This document shows, in pieces, positions 35,460 through 44,205 of a DNA stretch of 47,045 nt. A program made the translations under genes and the position numbers. Every line of letters begins with the position of its first letter. Positions within the stretch are counted from its first letter, which is position 1. Origin of the DNA: an uncultured Pirellula sp. (GTDB taxonomy: Bacteria > Planctomycetota > Planctomycetia > Pirellulales > Pirellulaceae); assembly GCA_903820735.1 (NCBI GenBank), contig CAIJIZ010000227.1, positions 1 to 47,045 on the forward strand, given 5' to 3'. The notes below the pieces were generated by a model. That model had not been told where the DNA came from and did not search any database. It saw nothing but the letters and a program-made list of their open reading frames with translations.

Positions 35460-36621
35460 GTGGTAGTTGCGGCAAAGGCTTTGGATTCTCGTCGTTTGGC
35501 ATGGAGATTGAATCGTACTCTGCGTGATCGATCTCTTTTCTTAGGATCAAATACAAAGCGGTCGATGCGGTCCAGAAGAAGCTGAATCCATAGGCGGTAA
35601 GTAGCAACGGACCGATCCCTTGGAGGACGGGTGCAAGCCATGCCTCTGGGCTGCCGAGCGGAAGCCGGCTGCTTGCACCAAACGCTTTTGCTACCAATGT
35701 CGTTCCGGTGTACAGGACGATCGAGACGATCGAACCGGCGAAGTACCCGAGCCATTGTGCGACGAGGACTCCTACGATCAAGGTAGCGGGACGTTGAAAG
35801 GTATAGGCCGACGCTCGCGACATGCCATCGAATGCATCGGCTTGATTCTCGGTAACGATAGCTACTGTTGAAAACGAGAAGCCAAAGAGGGAGATCGCGC
35901 AGACCCAGCCGAGTCCGATTCCGAGCAGTACGATTGGAATCATCAAGAGGGTGGCGAGTCCGCTGCCGATCCAAGTCAAGTTTGCGATCCAGCCGATACA
36001 CCAAGGGATCAAGCATAAGGCCAGGACGAGGGATAAAGGCATTAGGACAGCCCAGGCGATCGAAGCCCATCGAGTTCGCACCCAGCGAACCGAATCGACC
36101 CATGGGGCGGTGATTCGCAGTCCGAGTTCTTGAACGCTACGTCGAGCTAACAAGCCCCCAACAATAGCCCAAATGGCAACGATCCAAAGGGTATCGGCCA
36201 CCGCCGTGGCGAGTCGGCGAAGCGATAGGTCTTGAAGGAGTGAATAGCTCGGTGTTGCATACTTTTGCCACACATCGAGGAATCCATCAGGGGCAGGAGC
36301 AACCCAAGTGTTCAAGCTGTTTTGAGATCGCTCGACCAGAGGGGTCAGAGCGGGCTTGAACGATGCAGGTTGCAGCCATTGGACTGCGAAGGCCTGAGTA
36401 TCGGAGGCGAAGAGCCAATGCGAGAAATTGATCCCGAGTTGGGTTAGGAGGAGTGCGGCGGCGCATAGCAGAATATGGGACGTTCGCCATGAGATAGCGA
36501 TCGACTGAGAGATCAGTCGCCACCAAGGTGTTGCCCGGTACCAGTCGATCGAAACGCGTGGTACTAATACGGGGCTCTTTGCTGCCGATGGATCAGGGGT
36601 CGCTTGGGATGGTTCAGTCAT
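35437..36621 (-). CDS. Multi-spanning membrane protein, unknown function
   Basis: This 394-residue protein has about six hydrophobic segments (for example SHILLCAAALLLTQLGINF, TLWIVAIWAIVGGLLA, AWAVLMPLSLVLALCLIPW, IPIVLLGIGLGWVCAISLFG, TLIVGVLVAQWLGYFAGSIV, GPLLLTAYGFSFFWTASTALYL). It has no motif I can name. The ATG at 36621 is preferred over the one at 36657, which lies inside yacG. yacG ends 20 bp upstream, so the two are probably co-transcribed. Its 3' end overlaps that of the TPR lipoprotein by 23 bp. Confidence 0.75.
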   Translation of the reverse strand: MTEPSQATPDPSAAKSPVLVPRVSIDWYRATPWWRLISQSIAISWRTSHILLCAAALLLTQLGINFSHWLFASDTQAFAVQWLQPASFKPALTPLVERSQNSLNTWVAPAPDGFLDVWQKYATPSYSLLQDLSLRRLATAVADTLWIVAIWAIVGGLLARRSVQELGLRITAPWVDSVRWVRTRWASIAWAVLMPLSLVLALCLIPWCIGWIANLTWIGSGLATLLMIPIVLLGIGLGWVCAISLFGFSFSTVAIVTENQADAFDGMSRASAYTFQRPATLIVGVLVAQWLGYFAGSIVSIVLYTGTTLVAKAFGASSRLPLGSPEAWLAPVLQGIGPLLLTAYGFSFFWTASTALYLILRKEIDHAEYDSISMPNDENPKPLPQLPPIAQDVP

Positions 36622-36641
36622 GATGAGATCAAGTCGGTTAT

Positions 36642-36863
36642 TTAATCGAAATGCCATTCCCTCGGAGCCGAGGGTGGTGGTTCGGGTTCAGGTTCTTCGT
36701 CGTCGAGCGACGGGAGTACCGGCAAGCCGATATCTTCCGTAAACCATCGGTTCAAATCAGCCATTTTGCATCGCATCGAGCAAAAAGGCATTTCCGGAGC
36801 ACGCAGTTCCGGAACAAAAAACTTTAAACACGTCGGGCACTGAATTTCCGAGGTTTGAGCCAT
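36642..36863 (-). CDS. yacG: DNA gyrase inhibitor YacG-like zinc protein
   Basis: YacG is a small zinc protein that inhibits DNA gyrase in Escherichia coli. The 73-residue product has the four zinc ligands C9, C12, C28, C32 (IQCPTCLKF and PFCSMRCKMADLNRW) and the family segment ADLNRWFTEDIGLPV. An acidic/proline tail follows. The ATG at 36863 is chosen; the open frame extends 79 codons upstream without homology. No clear Shine-Dalgarno site precedes it. Confidence 0.88.
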   Translation of the reverse strand: MAQTSEIQCPTCLKFFVPELRAPEMPFCSMRCKMADLNRWFTEDIGLPVLPSLDDEEPEPEPPPSAPREWHFD

Positions 36864-37261
36864 AGAACAGACCGCGTTGTCGAACGTGAGGGACGAGGAA
36901 GTAAAACGAGCATCACAGGAAAACCAATAGGATACCGGATTCTTCAAAGTCGAGTAAGCGACCTGCGGCAGAGAGTTCATGGGTCGAGAAGGATTGGGGC
37001 GTTCAGCGATGAAAATTCTAGGTTGGATGAGTAAATTTAGGGTTAGGCAATTAGAATTCAGCAGTGGGGATAAGCAGTAATTATCCGATCGAATAGCCAT
37101 TTCTGGTGCGAGCGATAGGCTTAACCCTGGAGCGACCGGAAGCGATTTCCCAGCAGCATTTGGCTTTTTATCAGAGGTTGTTTTCCAGCAAGTCGCGGCT
37201 TTTCAAAAAGTCGGATCATTTTCACAGCAACTGGCATTTCACGGCAACAGGCGAGAAGGCA
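36864..37261. other. Divergent intergenic region yacG / DinB-like gene
   Basis: The 398-bp gap has open frames on both strands, but none with family likeness. It contains AT-rich sequence (about 37010-37090) that could hold promoters. No other feature is recognised. Confidence 0.45.
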
Positions 37262-37810
37262 ATGACAACGAACAACACGACTAGCATTACAACTAGTAAC
37301 ACAACAGCGAGCGATACGGAAATGCGGGGGACGAATTCCGGATTGGTTCGCAAGCGGATCGATGAGTACTTGGCAGGTGGTCCGAGGTTGTCGCAAAGTA
37401 TATGGGGGCTAAGTCGAGAGGAGTTGCATAAGCGTCCGCCGGACGGTTCATGGACGATCCACCAGATTGTGACACACTTGCTGGATTCTGATTTGATTGG
37501 CTCGGATCGCATGAAGCGAGTAGCGTGCATGGATCGGCCGTTATTGGTCGCGTTTGACGAGACTGCTTTTGCGAACTTGCCTGGTACAGATCGAATCGAT
37601 ACGTTTATGGCATCGGAGATGCTTCATCGCAACCGCCAGATGACAGCCGTCCACTTGCAAGCACTGCCTGAGCTGGCTTGGGAGCGTCAGGGGATTCATA
37701 CCGAGGTAGGGGCGGTTAGTTTACTGACGCTCGTTGAGAAGTTCATCAAGCACATCGATCACCATGTAGAGTTCATATCCAGGAAGCGGTTATGGTTGCG
37801 AGGGGAATAG
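37262..37810 (+). CDS. DinB-like putative metal-dependent protein
   Basis: This 182-residue protein has the four-helix DinB/YfiT-like pattern. Histidines in SWTIHQIVTHLLDSDLIGSDRM and FIKHIDHHVEFI are at the spacing of the DinB metal site (one His in helix 2, two in the last helix). Members are thiol transferases or of unknown role. The first 20 residues are Thr/Asn/Ser-rich. The start could be 37262 or the ATG (MRGTNSG) 20 codons later. An unusual run AACACGACTAG... codes the N-terminal Thr/Asn stretch. An AGAAGG lies close before 37262. Confidence 0.75.
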   Translation: MTTNNTTSITTSNTTASDTEMRGTNSGLVRKRIDEYLAGGPRLSQSIWGLSREELHKRPPDGSWTIHQIVTHLLDSDLIGSDRMKRVACMDRPLLVAFDETAFANLPGTDRIDTFMASEMLHRNRQMTAVHLQALPELAWERQGIHTEVGAVSLLTLVEKFIKHIDHHVEFISRKRLWLRGE

Positions 37811-37915
37811 AGGTCGGGGTTAGTCGTATTGGCGAGGATTTGATACACTCTCCAAGATAGTTTGTCGGTAGGTGTGGAGGGGGTACGATACACGCAGAAT
37901 GAAAGTGAAGTAAAC

Positions 37916-38335
37916 ATGGCGATTGAGCCGGCTTGGAAGCGAGAGAATCGGGTGCCGCGGATTTTGATAATCGACGACGACATCGAGATTGCCGGCCCCG
38001 TGAAGTTCGCGATGACGGGGTTGGGCTATGAAGTGGTGCACATGCCCGACGGGGGGGCTGGGGTAGCGAAGTTAGAGACCTACGAGCCCGACTTGATGGT
38101 GCTTGACATGATGATGCCCAAGCAGAGTGGTTTTTTGGTCTTGGAGCATTTGCGTCGAACGAGTCGCAATCGGATTCGAGTGATCATGGTCACGGGTAAC
38201 GAGGGAGAGCGTCATCAAGCGTATGCAAGGATACTTGGAGTGGATGAGTACTTGCACAAGCCGTTTTCGATGGATGAGTTAGTCGGCCATGTTCAGCGAT
38301 TGCTTGAGGAGCCGTTTCCGGAGGCGGGAAGCTAA
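37916..38335 (+). CDS. Stand-alone response-regulator receiver protein
   Basis: This 139-residue protein consists of a single receiver domain. The phosphoacceptor is D64 (LMVLDMMMP), with the acidic pair D20-D22 (LIIDDD), T93 and K115 (EYLHKPF). No output domain is present, so it must act through protein contacts, like CheY or Spo0F types. No sensor kinase is next to it. The ATG at 37916 is chosen over a TTG at 37862; the Shine-Dalgarno region (GTGAAG) is weak. Confidence 0.9.
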   Translation: MAIEPAWKRENRVPRILIIDDDIEIAGPVKFAMTGLGYEVVHMPDGGAGVAKLETYEPDLMVLDMMMPKQSGFLVLEHLRRTSRNRIRVIMVTGNEGERHQAYARILGVDEYLHKPFSMDELVGHVQRLLEEPFPEAGS

Positions 38336-38407
38336 CGAGTGGAGTCGTTTGCAGGAACCGAATCGAAGTTTTCACTTCTAACCCCCTTTGAAAAACAGAG
38401 ACGCCCG

Positions 38408-38433
38408 TTGAAACACAGAGACACAGAGAGCAC
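38408..38433 (+). repeat. Dispersed ACACAGAG repeat, copy 1
   Basis: A 26-bp segment starting TTGAAACACAGAGACACA is an exact inverse of 47019-47044 at the right edge of the window. Confidence 0.85.
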
Positions 38434-38538
38434 GGAGTCGTTGGGAAAGCATGCCAGTTAACACGAATTCGGATTTGCATCAATCGGCCTTAGGTAGCTC
38501 GTTCGGGCCTGCCAATATTCATGGAAACTTGCGCGGTC

Positions 38539-38558
38539 TGCGGGCCGGGAGACCCGCA
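38539..38558. terminator. GC-rich hairpin near the end of the DUF5990 gene
   Basis: TGCGGG pairs with CCCGCA around an 8-base loop; an alternative stem GGTCT/AGACC overlaps it. It lies between two convergent genes and may terminate one of them, but there is no T-run. Confidence 0.3.
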
Positions 38559-38560
38559 CC

Positions 38561-38599
38561 ACTAACTCCCGCACAACTAACTCCCGCACAACTAACGCC
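38561..38599. repeat. 15-bp tandem repeat
   Basis: ACTAACTCCCGCACA occurs twice in tandem (38561-38575, 38576-38590), followed by a partial copy ACTAACGCC. Confidence 0.8.
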
Positions 38600-38637
38600 A
38601 GTACTGCTGGCTCCCTATCCATTGGTTTCCTAACAAT

Positions 38638-39099
38638 TTATCCCTTTACAACCTTCCATCCATCTATCGGTCTGACCGTCGCACAAATCGGACCACCATC
38701 TTTCCCAGTTCCAGGAATCGTGGCTTCTATGGTGCGATTTGGTTTCTCCAATACCGAGTCAATCATCTCCCAAGTAATTCCTTCCAAAGGGATTTTAATT
38801 CGTCGCTGCCAACAACTATCGAATTGACCAGCCGACTTCCCGATGTCGATGTAAATGAATCGTCCAGATGGTGGCCCTTGAGCCACGGCACCTGCGAAGA
38901 TAGGGGGGCCATCCGGCCTATCGCCTTTGAGATTGATGGTGCATTCGAGAGCGAGATTACCCACCTTTGATCGTTGCACTGAAATGGTCGTGTAGTCGTT
39001 GCCTTTCCCTTCTTGTATGCCGAAGTCTACTCCGGGAGGTGGCGATACAAGGATAATCCTTAAGGGAACAACGCTCTGAGACTTGGGTTCTTTTGGCAT
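38638..39099 (-). CDS. DUF5990 family protein
   Basis: This 153-residue protein matches DUF5990 by the pattern PPPGVDFGIQEGKGN near the N-terminus, GPPSGRFIYIDIGKSAGQ in the middle, RRIKIPLEGITW and IPGTGKDGGPICATV at the end. Function is unknown. The ATG at 39099 is chosen, since the 30 codons further upstream overlap the cupin gene and lack homology. The cupin gene ends 13 bp upstream, and arsA ends 59 bp before the cupin, so these genes may be one transcript with arsD-arsA (inference). Confidence 0.8.
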   Translation of the reverse strand: MPKEPKSQSVVPLRIILVSPPPGVDFGIQEGKGNDYTTISVQRSKVGNLALECTINLKGDRPDGPPIFAGAVAQGPPSGRFIYIDIGKSAGQFDSCWQRRIKIPLEGITWEMIDSVLEKPNRTIEATIPGTGKDGGPICATVRPIDGWKVVKG

Positions 39100-39112
39100 C
39101 TTACTTGCTCGA

Positions 39113-39427
39113 CTATTCGTAAAAAACAGCCAGCCAAATAGTTGGCTCTTCTGGTGTGGTCCACTCAACCCGATGCTTCTGATGCGCACCGATGTTGATG
39201 GAATCCCCTGGCTTCAACTCTTTGATTTCTCCTTCAATCGACAGTCGTGCCGCTCCTTGTAGCACAAGCACCCATTCGTGTTGGTCTTGGTCGTACCAGT
39301 ATCCTTCAGGCGAAGTATGGCCATGGGAGACGATGCGTTCGATGCGCAAGTTGCTTGCAGCGAGCAATGTGGTGAAAAGCTCCTGTGGCAGGTTGGTCGG
39401 AATATCGGTAAAGAGGTTGGAGTTCAT
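39113..39427 (-). CDS. Small cupin-domain protein
   Basis: This 104-residue single cupin has the core pattern WYDQDQHEWVLVLQGAARLSIEG...LKPGDSINIGAHQKHRVEW. Histidines H50, H82 and H85 could bind a metal, but the classical H-x-H-x4-E motif is reduced to H-E. Substrate unknown. It lies between arsA and the DUF5990 gene on the same strand with short gaps. Confidence 0.8.
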   Translation of the reverse strand: MNSNLFTDIPTNLPQELFTTLLAASNLRIERIVSHGHTSPEGYWYDQDQHEWVLVLQGAARLSIEGEIKELKPGDSINIGAHQKHRVEWTTPEEPTIWLAVFYE

Positions 39428-39486
39428 GATTGACTGGAAGCCTTATTGTATACCGCTACCCACTTCCCGCAGGGAGTTTGGGCTAA

Positions 39487-41253
39487 TCATCCGATTCCGT
39501 GACGTGCAAGTTTCTGCAGGCGCTCTACGCCGATGGGTTCTTCTGCCTGAAGCGGCACGACAGCCCACCGCTTGGCATACTGCGTCGTAACCGCTTCAAT
39601 TTGAGTAAGTTCGTTGGATGCACGTTGACGCATGAGGGGCGAGGTGGGATTCGCGATCGCCAAACTGTTGTTAATAACCCATGCCCACGGCTCGATATCG
39701 GCACGGCGCAAATCGTTTTGCAGTCCCGCGGCCTCAAGGACCGGAGTGTTTTCAGCCAAGGTAACAATTAGGACTTTGGTTTGATTTGCATCCTGTAGCT
39801 GCATCATAGGGGTGGAGAAATGAAGGCCGCTTTGACCCATTTGGCGCGCTGTTTCACGATGATACGCGCCGGTCGCGTCAAGCAATAGAAGTGTATGGCC
39901 TGTCGGTGCGGTATCCATCACGACGAATTTCTTTCCTGCCTCTCGGATGATTCGCGAAAAAGCTTGGAATACAGCAATCTCCTCGGTACAAGGAGAACGC
40001 AAATCTTCTTCTAAGAGAGCTTTGCCTTGTGCATCTAGATCTTTTCCTTTGGTATCCATAACATGCTGGCGGTATCGCTCCGTCTCGACGTGTGGCTCAA
40101 TTCGACTCACACTCAGGTGCTCAACAGAACCTTCTAACGTTTCGGCGAGATGTGCAGCGGGATCGGAAGTCGTAAGATGGACTGGGTATCCTCGGTTTGC
40201 CAATTCGACCGCGACTGCCGCGGCAATCGTAGTTTTACCGACTCCTCCTTTGCCCATCAACATGATTAGACCGTGTCCATCACCAACGAGGCTATCGACC
40301 AGCGTAGCGAGATCGGGTGCTTGCAGTTTCGGTAAATCGATAACAGCTTCGGTGGCATTTACCACTCCCTCAACGAGAAGTTCGCGGAGAGATGTTAGCC
40401 CGACAAGATTGAATGACTTTAGCGAAACAAAGTCGATCGGCAGCAATCGTAAGGCTTCGGGCATCGCGGCAAGCGCGGCTTGCTCCCGTCGCCAAACGGC
40501 CAACGCCAACGGATCTCCTTTGGTATCTGCTTGAGCAAGCACTCCGTTGACCACGAGATACTGCTGTTTGAAACCGATTGCGGTTAATTCATCGTGGGTA
40601 CGGTTGGCCTCTCGCAGTGAAGAAGCTTGTGCACGGGTTACGAGTATCAATCGAGTGCGTTTAGGATCGGATAGTGCATCTACAGCAGACTTGTATTTCT
40701 CCCGTTGTTTCTCCAATCCAGCGAGTGGCCCGAGGCAAGAGGCATCCCCTTTACCTTGATCCAGAAATCCGGTCCATGCCCCCGGTAATTGCAACAGCCG
40801 AATTGTGTGGCCTGTCGGTGCGGTATCGAAGATGACGTGGTCGTATTGTCCAAGTATCGCCGGATCGGTCAGCAGTGCGGTGAATTCATCAAATGCTGCG
40901 ATTTCCGTTGTGCAAGCACCCGAGAGTTGCTCTTCGATACCCTTGACAACATTCTCAGGTAGAACACCACGAACGGGTCCGACAATCTTGTCCCTATAAC
41001 TCTGCGCGGCGGCTTGCGGGTCGATTTCCAAGCCGGACAATCTTGGCACCGAGTGAAAAGGCGTGACCTTATTGCCGATAGCGATACCGAATACCTGACC
41101 GACGTTTGAGGCGAGGTCGGTGCTGACCAGCAGCACTCTTTTTCCTGCATCAGCAAGTTCAACCGCGGTAGCGCATGCCAATGACGTCTTACCAACCCCC
41201 CCTTTCCCGGTAAAGAATAGGAAGACTGGGAGTTGGTCGAGAAATTTCATCAT
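39487..41253 (-). CDS. arsA: Arsenical pump-driving ATPase ArsA
   Basis: ArsA hydrolyses ATP to drive arsenite (or antimonite) export through ArsB. The 588-residue protein has the two-half architecture, each half with a deviant Walker A GKGGVGKT(S/T) (near residues 16 and 334) and the signature DTAPTGHT. Cysteines of the metalloid site are present in GACTTEIAAFDEF and SPCTEEIAVFQAF (two of the three usual cysteines; the position of the third was not checked). Switch I reads STDLASN, where many members have STDPASN. The arsD gene ends 27 bp upstream. No arsB, acr3, arsC or arsR is in the window. The start is one of two adjacent ATGs (41253 or 41250). Confidence 0.93.
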   Translation of the reverse strand: MMKFLDQLPVFLFFTGKGGVGKTSLACATAVELADAGKRVLLVSTDLASNVGQVFGIAIGNKVTPFHSVPRLSGLEIDPQAAAQSYRDKIVGPVRGVLPENVVKGIEEQLSGACTTEIAAFDEFTALLTDPAILGQYDHVIFDTAPTGHTIRLLQLPGAWTGFLDQGKGDASCLGPLAGLEKQREKYKSAVDALSDPKRTRLILVTRAQASSLREANRTHDELTAIGFKQQYLVVNGVLAQADTKGDPLALAVWRREQAALAAMPEALRLLPIDFVSLKSFNLVGLTSLRELLVEGVVNATEAVIDLPKLQAPDLATLVDSLVGDGHGLIMLMGKGGVGKTTIAAAVAVELANRGYPVHLTTSDPAAHLAETLEGSVEHLSVSRIEPHVETERYRQHVMDTKGKDLDAQGKALLEEDLRSPCTEEIAVFQAFSRIIREAGKKFVVMDTAPTGHTLLLLDATGAYHRETARQMGQSGLHFSTPMMQLQDANQTKVLIVTLAENTPVLEAAGLQNDLRRADIEPWAWVINNSLAIANPTSPLMRQRASNELTQIEAVTTQYAKRWAVVPLQAEEPIGVERLQKLARHGIG

Positions 41254-41280
41254 GTCAAAACTTTTTTATGGCAATAGGGA

Positions 41281-41643
41281 TTAGCAACAGCGATTTCCAC
41301 CGCAGCAACTATCGGTTGTTTTTGCGTCCAGAACTGGCATACTGACTTTCGCCCACTTCGCCAATTCCGTTCGATTCGGATAGCGGCCAGCAAGCGCCAT
41401 TTCGCCTTCCACCAAAACCAATGGTAACGCTTCGGCACCCGAGAGCTCCAAAAAACCTTTTACAATCGGGTTTTCAGCGAAAGCCATCGGTTGTTGAGCT
41501 AGATTGAAACGCTCGATCTGCGTCCCTTGGGTTTTGAGCCATTCCACATCGGCGGCAAAGGTGACTTTAGCCTGGTCCACATCGACACCACAGATGCCTG
41601 TGCTGCAACATAGGGCGGGGTCATAAACTTCAATCTTGGTCAT
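41281..41643 (-). CDS. arsD: Arsenite metallochaperone ArsD
   Basis: ArsD delivers arsenite to ArsA and was first described as a weak repressor. The 120-residue protein has the three cysteines of the arsenite site, C12, C13 and C18 (DPALCCSTGICG), and two C-terminal cysteine pairs, C113-C114 and C119-C120 (SCCGGNRCC), as in the plasmid R773 protein. The ATG at 41643 is preceded by AAGGAG. It lies directly upstream of arsA, with which it surely functions. Confidence 0.94.
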   Translation of the reverse strand: MTKIEVYDPALCCSTGICGVDVDQAKVTFAADVEWLKTQGTQIERFNLAQQPMAFAENPIVKGFLELSGAEALPLVLVEGEMALAGRYPNRTELAKWAKVSMPVLDAKTTDSCCGGNRCC

Positions 41644-42225
41644 CTTGATCTCCTTCTTGCTCGGCAAGGACGAATGGGCTTGCAGTTGCGAAGCGCTGCT
41701 ACCCATAGAGTCGTGGCAACCATTTGAACGTTCGAACTACTGAAGCCCCATCATTTTGCCCTTGCAAGGTGATTTTATGGGTCACAATCCGCTTGGGTGA
41801 GTTTCTAATCCGAAAGAAATAGGGGAAAAGAAGACTTCTAGGGGTGGGAAGGGAGTTGGATGGGGCAATGTGATGGGCGAAGCGTTGCCCTTACCATTTG
41901 GCAGTGGGTATGGCTACGAAGTTTAGTGTGTTGGGCGACAGTACTAGGAAAGATGCCATACCAAATCACTTACCCGATCACGATTGGTAGGGTTCCTCAA
42001 GTCCATAGATTTGAGGAACGCAATCAATTCAGCCAGAAAATAGAGAGGTCTTTGCGAGTATGAATACTGCTGCGCGGGGTACGAGTATGAAAGTACCGAA
42101 GGGGAGGAGGATAAGGAGTACCGAGCATGAGGTGTAGTGATCGGAATTCCAGTCGGTTAGACTACGACGTGTCCTGAATAGCTTTTGCTGACAACACAAC
42201 GAACTATCCAAACTTGGGAGAAAGT
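41644..42225. other. Divergent intergenic region arsD / esterase gene
   Basis: These 582 bp hold no credible gene; small open frames (for example 41860-42063) show no homology or codon signal. Two palindromes, TTGAACGTTCGAA (41724-41736) and CCTTGCAAGG (41760-41769), lie near the arsD side. Confidence 0.55.
41724..41769 (-). promoter_or_regulatory. Candidate arsD operator/promoter region
   Basis: Two short palindromes lie 80-125 bp upstream of arsD: TTGAACGTTCGAA (perfect core GAACGTTC) and CCTTGCAAGG. They may be a regulator site for arsDA; no ArsR gene is nearby, so the assignment is a guess. Confidence 0.25.
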
Positions 42226-43296
42226 ATGAAGAAATACTTCAGTCGATTCGCAGTGATCGCCGTTGCGACATTTTCATTCACGACAACGTTGCCCGCGCTC
42301 GCTCAGAACAACTCCCAAATTCCTAGACCGGACGGCAAGCCGGCAGATATGTCGAAGCCGGTGCAGGTGTTCATTCTGCTGGGTCAGTCGAACATGGTCG
42401 GGCTTGGCAAGGTCAAGGGCGGGGACATCTCGCTCGAACATGCGGTCAAGGAGAAGAAGAAGTATCCTTATCTCGTCGACGAAGCTGGGGCTTGGACGGT
42501 CCGAAATGATGTCCGCTTCGTTCGTTATGGTGGCAATGGTCAGGGTAAACTCCTCAACAACGACTGGATGACGGTCAAAGGTGGGAATCTCGGTCCGGAA
42601 TACGGAATAGGGCATCCGCTGGGGAATGCCATTGAGGCGCCGGTGATGATTCTCAAGTGCTGCATTGGCAATCGGGCATTGGGCTGGGATCTCTTACCCC
42701 CGGGATCTGAGGGGTTCGAGTTCACCGACAGCGCGGGGGTCGACTGGGTACATCCCGGCTACAAGGGCTCACCCGAGCGATGGAAGAAGGGCGAAGAACC
42801 TAAGCCGATTGGTTGGTATGCCGGCAAGCAATACGACGATGACACGTCGGATGCAAAGCGAGCTTTGGTTGATCTTGGGCAGCACTATCCAAATGCTACG
42901 CAGTACGAAGTTACAGGATTCTTTTTTTGGCAAGGCGAGCGCGACGCGGGTAGCGAAGCGTTGTCGAGTCGATACGAACAGAATCTGGTTCATTTCATCA
43001 AGCGGCTTCGCGAGGACTTCCATGCGCCGAACGCCAAGTTTGTGCTTGGCACACTTGGCGAAGCCGTCAAAGGGAGCAAGGGCAACACCGGCAAGGTGCT
43101 TGAAGCTCATCTTGCGGTGCATGGGGCAACTGGAAAGTACCCGGAATTCAGGGGAAACGTAGCGACCGTTTACACCAACCCAATGGCTCAAGGTGGCAGC
43201 GGAAATGGTCATTATGGAGGCAAGGCGGAAGTCTACATGGACGTTGGCGAAGCGATGGGTAAAGCGATGCTCGAGCTACTCAATGACAAGCAGTGA
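42226..43296 (+). CDS. Secreted sialate O-acetylesterase-like (SASA) carbohydrate esterase
   Basis: This 356-residue protein has a signal peptide (residues 1-27, ending ALA-Q) and the SGNH-like SASA-domain motif GQSNM with the likely nucleophile S55 (FILLGQSNMVGLG). Later blocks WQGERDAG and GNGHYGGKAEVYMDVGEAM match the family, the HYGG segment being where a catalytic histidine is expected. It probably removes acetyl groups from complex sugars, outside the cytoplasm. An ATG at 42226 with GGGAG six bases upstream fixes the start; the frame also has a TTG four codons earlier. No glycosidase or sulfatase is adjacent. Confidence 0.85.
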   Translation: MKKYFSRFAVIAVATFSFTTTLPALAQNNSQIPRPDGKPADMSKPVQVFILLGQSNMVGLGKVKGGDISLEHAVKEKKKYPYLVDEAGAWTVRNDVRFVRYGGNGQGKLLNNDWMTVKGGNLGPEYGIGHPLGNAIEAPVMILKCCIGNRALGWDLLPPGSEGFEFTDSAGVDWVHPGYKGSPERWKKGEEPKPIGWYAGKQYDDDTSDAKRALVDLGQHYPNATQYEVTGFFFWQGERDAGSEALSSRYEQNLVHFIKRLREDFHAPNAKFVLGTLGEAVKGSKGNTGKVLEAHLAVHGATGKYPEFRGNVATVYTNPMAQGGSGNGHYGGKAEVYMDVGEAMGKAMLELLNDKQ

Positions 43297-43395
43297 TACT
43301 CGATGCCAAAAGCTAGCTCCACCAGCCACGTATCGAGAGACGGGGGAGGATGGCTGCAGATGTGGATGGTTGCGGGGGAAGCACGACGCGGAATT

Positions 43396-44205
43396 CTACG
43401 ACTCGGACTCGTTTTCTCGCAGGAGCCTTTTCAAGTGTAATCGCATGCTTTTTGAAACTGCTCGGTCGGTTACACTCGCAACTCGAGTTTCGAACATATT
43501 ACTCTTGAGCTTGCAAATCAAATCGTAAACGAAGTAGTGATCGTAAGTCCTGCCCTTGCTTCCGTAGGTCGTGTGGGAGTATTCGGCATTTCCTAAGAGT
43601 GGGGAATTTGTGACCGTGCGGCACTGAATTTGGGCATATTCAATTGCATCGATAGGAATGTGCCTCCCCCAGCAGGGCCAAGGCAACTTATTGTGGCATT
43701 GAACGGTGATACCTTCGTTATTTATCTTGATGAGCCTGTGGTTGACCAACAGGGCGCGGCTCGGGTAGAAGACAGCAATGCCCGTCGTCACCAGAATTGG
43801 GAGCAATATGAACGACAATGCATTGACGCCAAATACAAAGAACCCTAAGAGTAACCATACTCCTATAAATAATATCCCGATTAGAGCACAGAGAACTCCG
43901 TAGATTTTCACACCGCTGACGGGATCCATTGAAAGAGTCGCTTCAAAATTCGCTTTCGGCTCGTCATCCCTCGCCTCGAACTTTGTTGCTATCGCGGGCG
44001 ATTGTACTTCATCTTCAATCCCATCGAATTGCTTGTACCAGAAGTCTTGCGGAACATCGACACTTCCCAATTGCTCGGCCGATTCGGCAACCGGCTGTGT
44101 CAGGGTAAAAACCTTGCCGCATTTGCATTTAAGTTTCTTACCTAGCAAATTGTTTTTGACGGCATATCGTGTGCTACAAGCGGGACATTGAGTTTGAATT
44201 TTCAT
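43396..44205 (-). CDS. Zinc-ribbon membrane protein, unknown function
   Basis: This 269-residue protein starts with a zinc-ribbon (CPACSTRYAV...KLKCKCGKVF). An acidic linker follows. Two adjacent hydrophobic segments (GVLCALIGILFIGVWLLLGFFVFGV and FILLPILVTTGIAVFY) make a membrane hairpin, and a C-terminal domain follows with PWPCWGRHIPIDAIEYAQIQ, possibly cytoplasmic. No motif reveals a function. The start ATG 44205 fits the zinc-ribbon start; the open frame reaches 44295. No clear ribosome site was seen. Confidence 0.7.
   Translation of the reverse strand: MKIQTQCPACSTRYAVKNNLLGKKLKCKCGKVFTLTQPVAESAEQLGSVDVPQDFWYKQFDGIEDEVQSPAIATKFEARDDEPKANFEATLSMDPVSGVKIYGVLCALIGILFIGVWLLLGFFVFGVNALSFILLPILVTTGIAVFYPSRALLVNHRLIKINNEGITVQCHNKLPWPCWGRHIPIDAIEYAQIQCRTVTNSPLLGNAEYSHTTYGSKGRTYDHYFVYDLICKLKSNMFETRVASVTDRAVSKSMRLHLKRLLRENESES

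Larger units (their letters stand above)
38336..38637. other. Intergenic region with repeats
   Basis: These 302 bp separate the receiver gene from the DUF5990 gene. They contain an ACACAGAG repeat (38408-38433), a GC-rich hairpin (38539-38558) and a 15-bp tandem repeat (38561-38590). A 60-codon open frame (38451-38633) is repeat-driven and not supported. Confidence 0.6.

Noticed and set aside
38451-38633. 60-codon plus-strand frame
   Set aside because: It is driven by the 15-bp tandem repeat (LTPAQ units) and has no start signal or homology.
41860-42063. Small plus-strand frame in the arsD/esterase gap
   Set aside because: It has no homology or ribosome site, and its composition looks non-coding.
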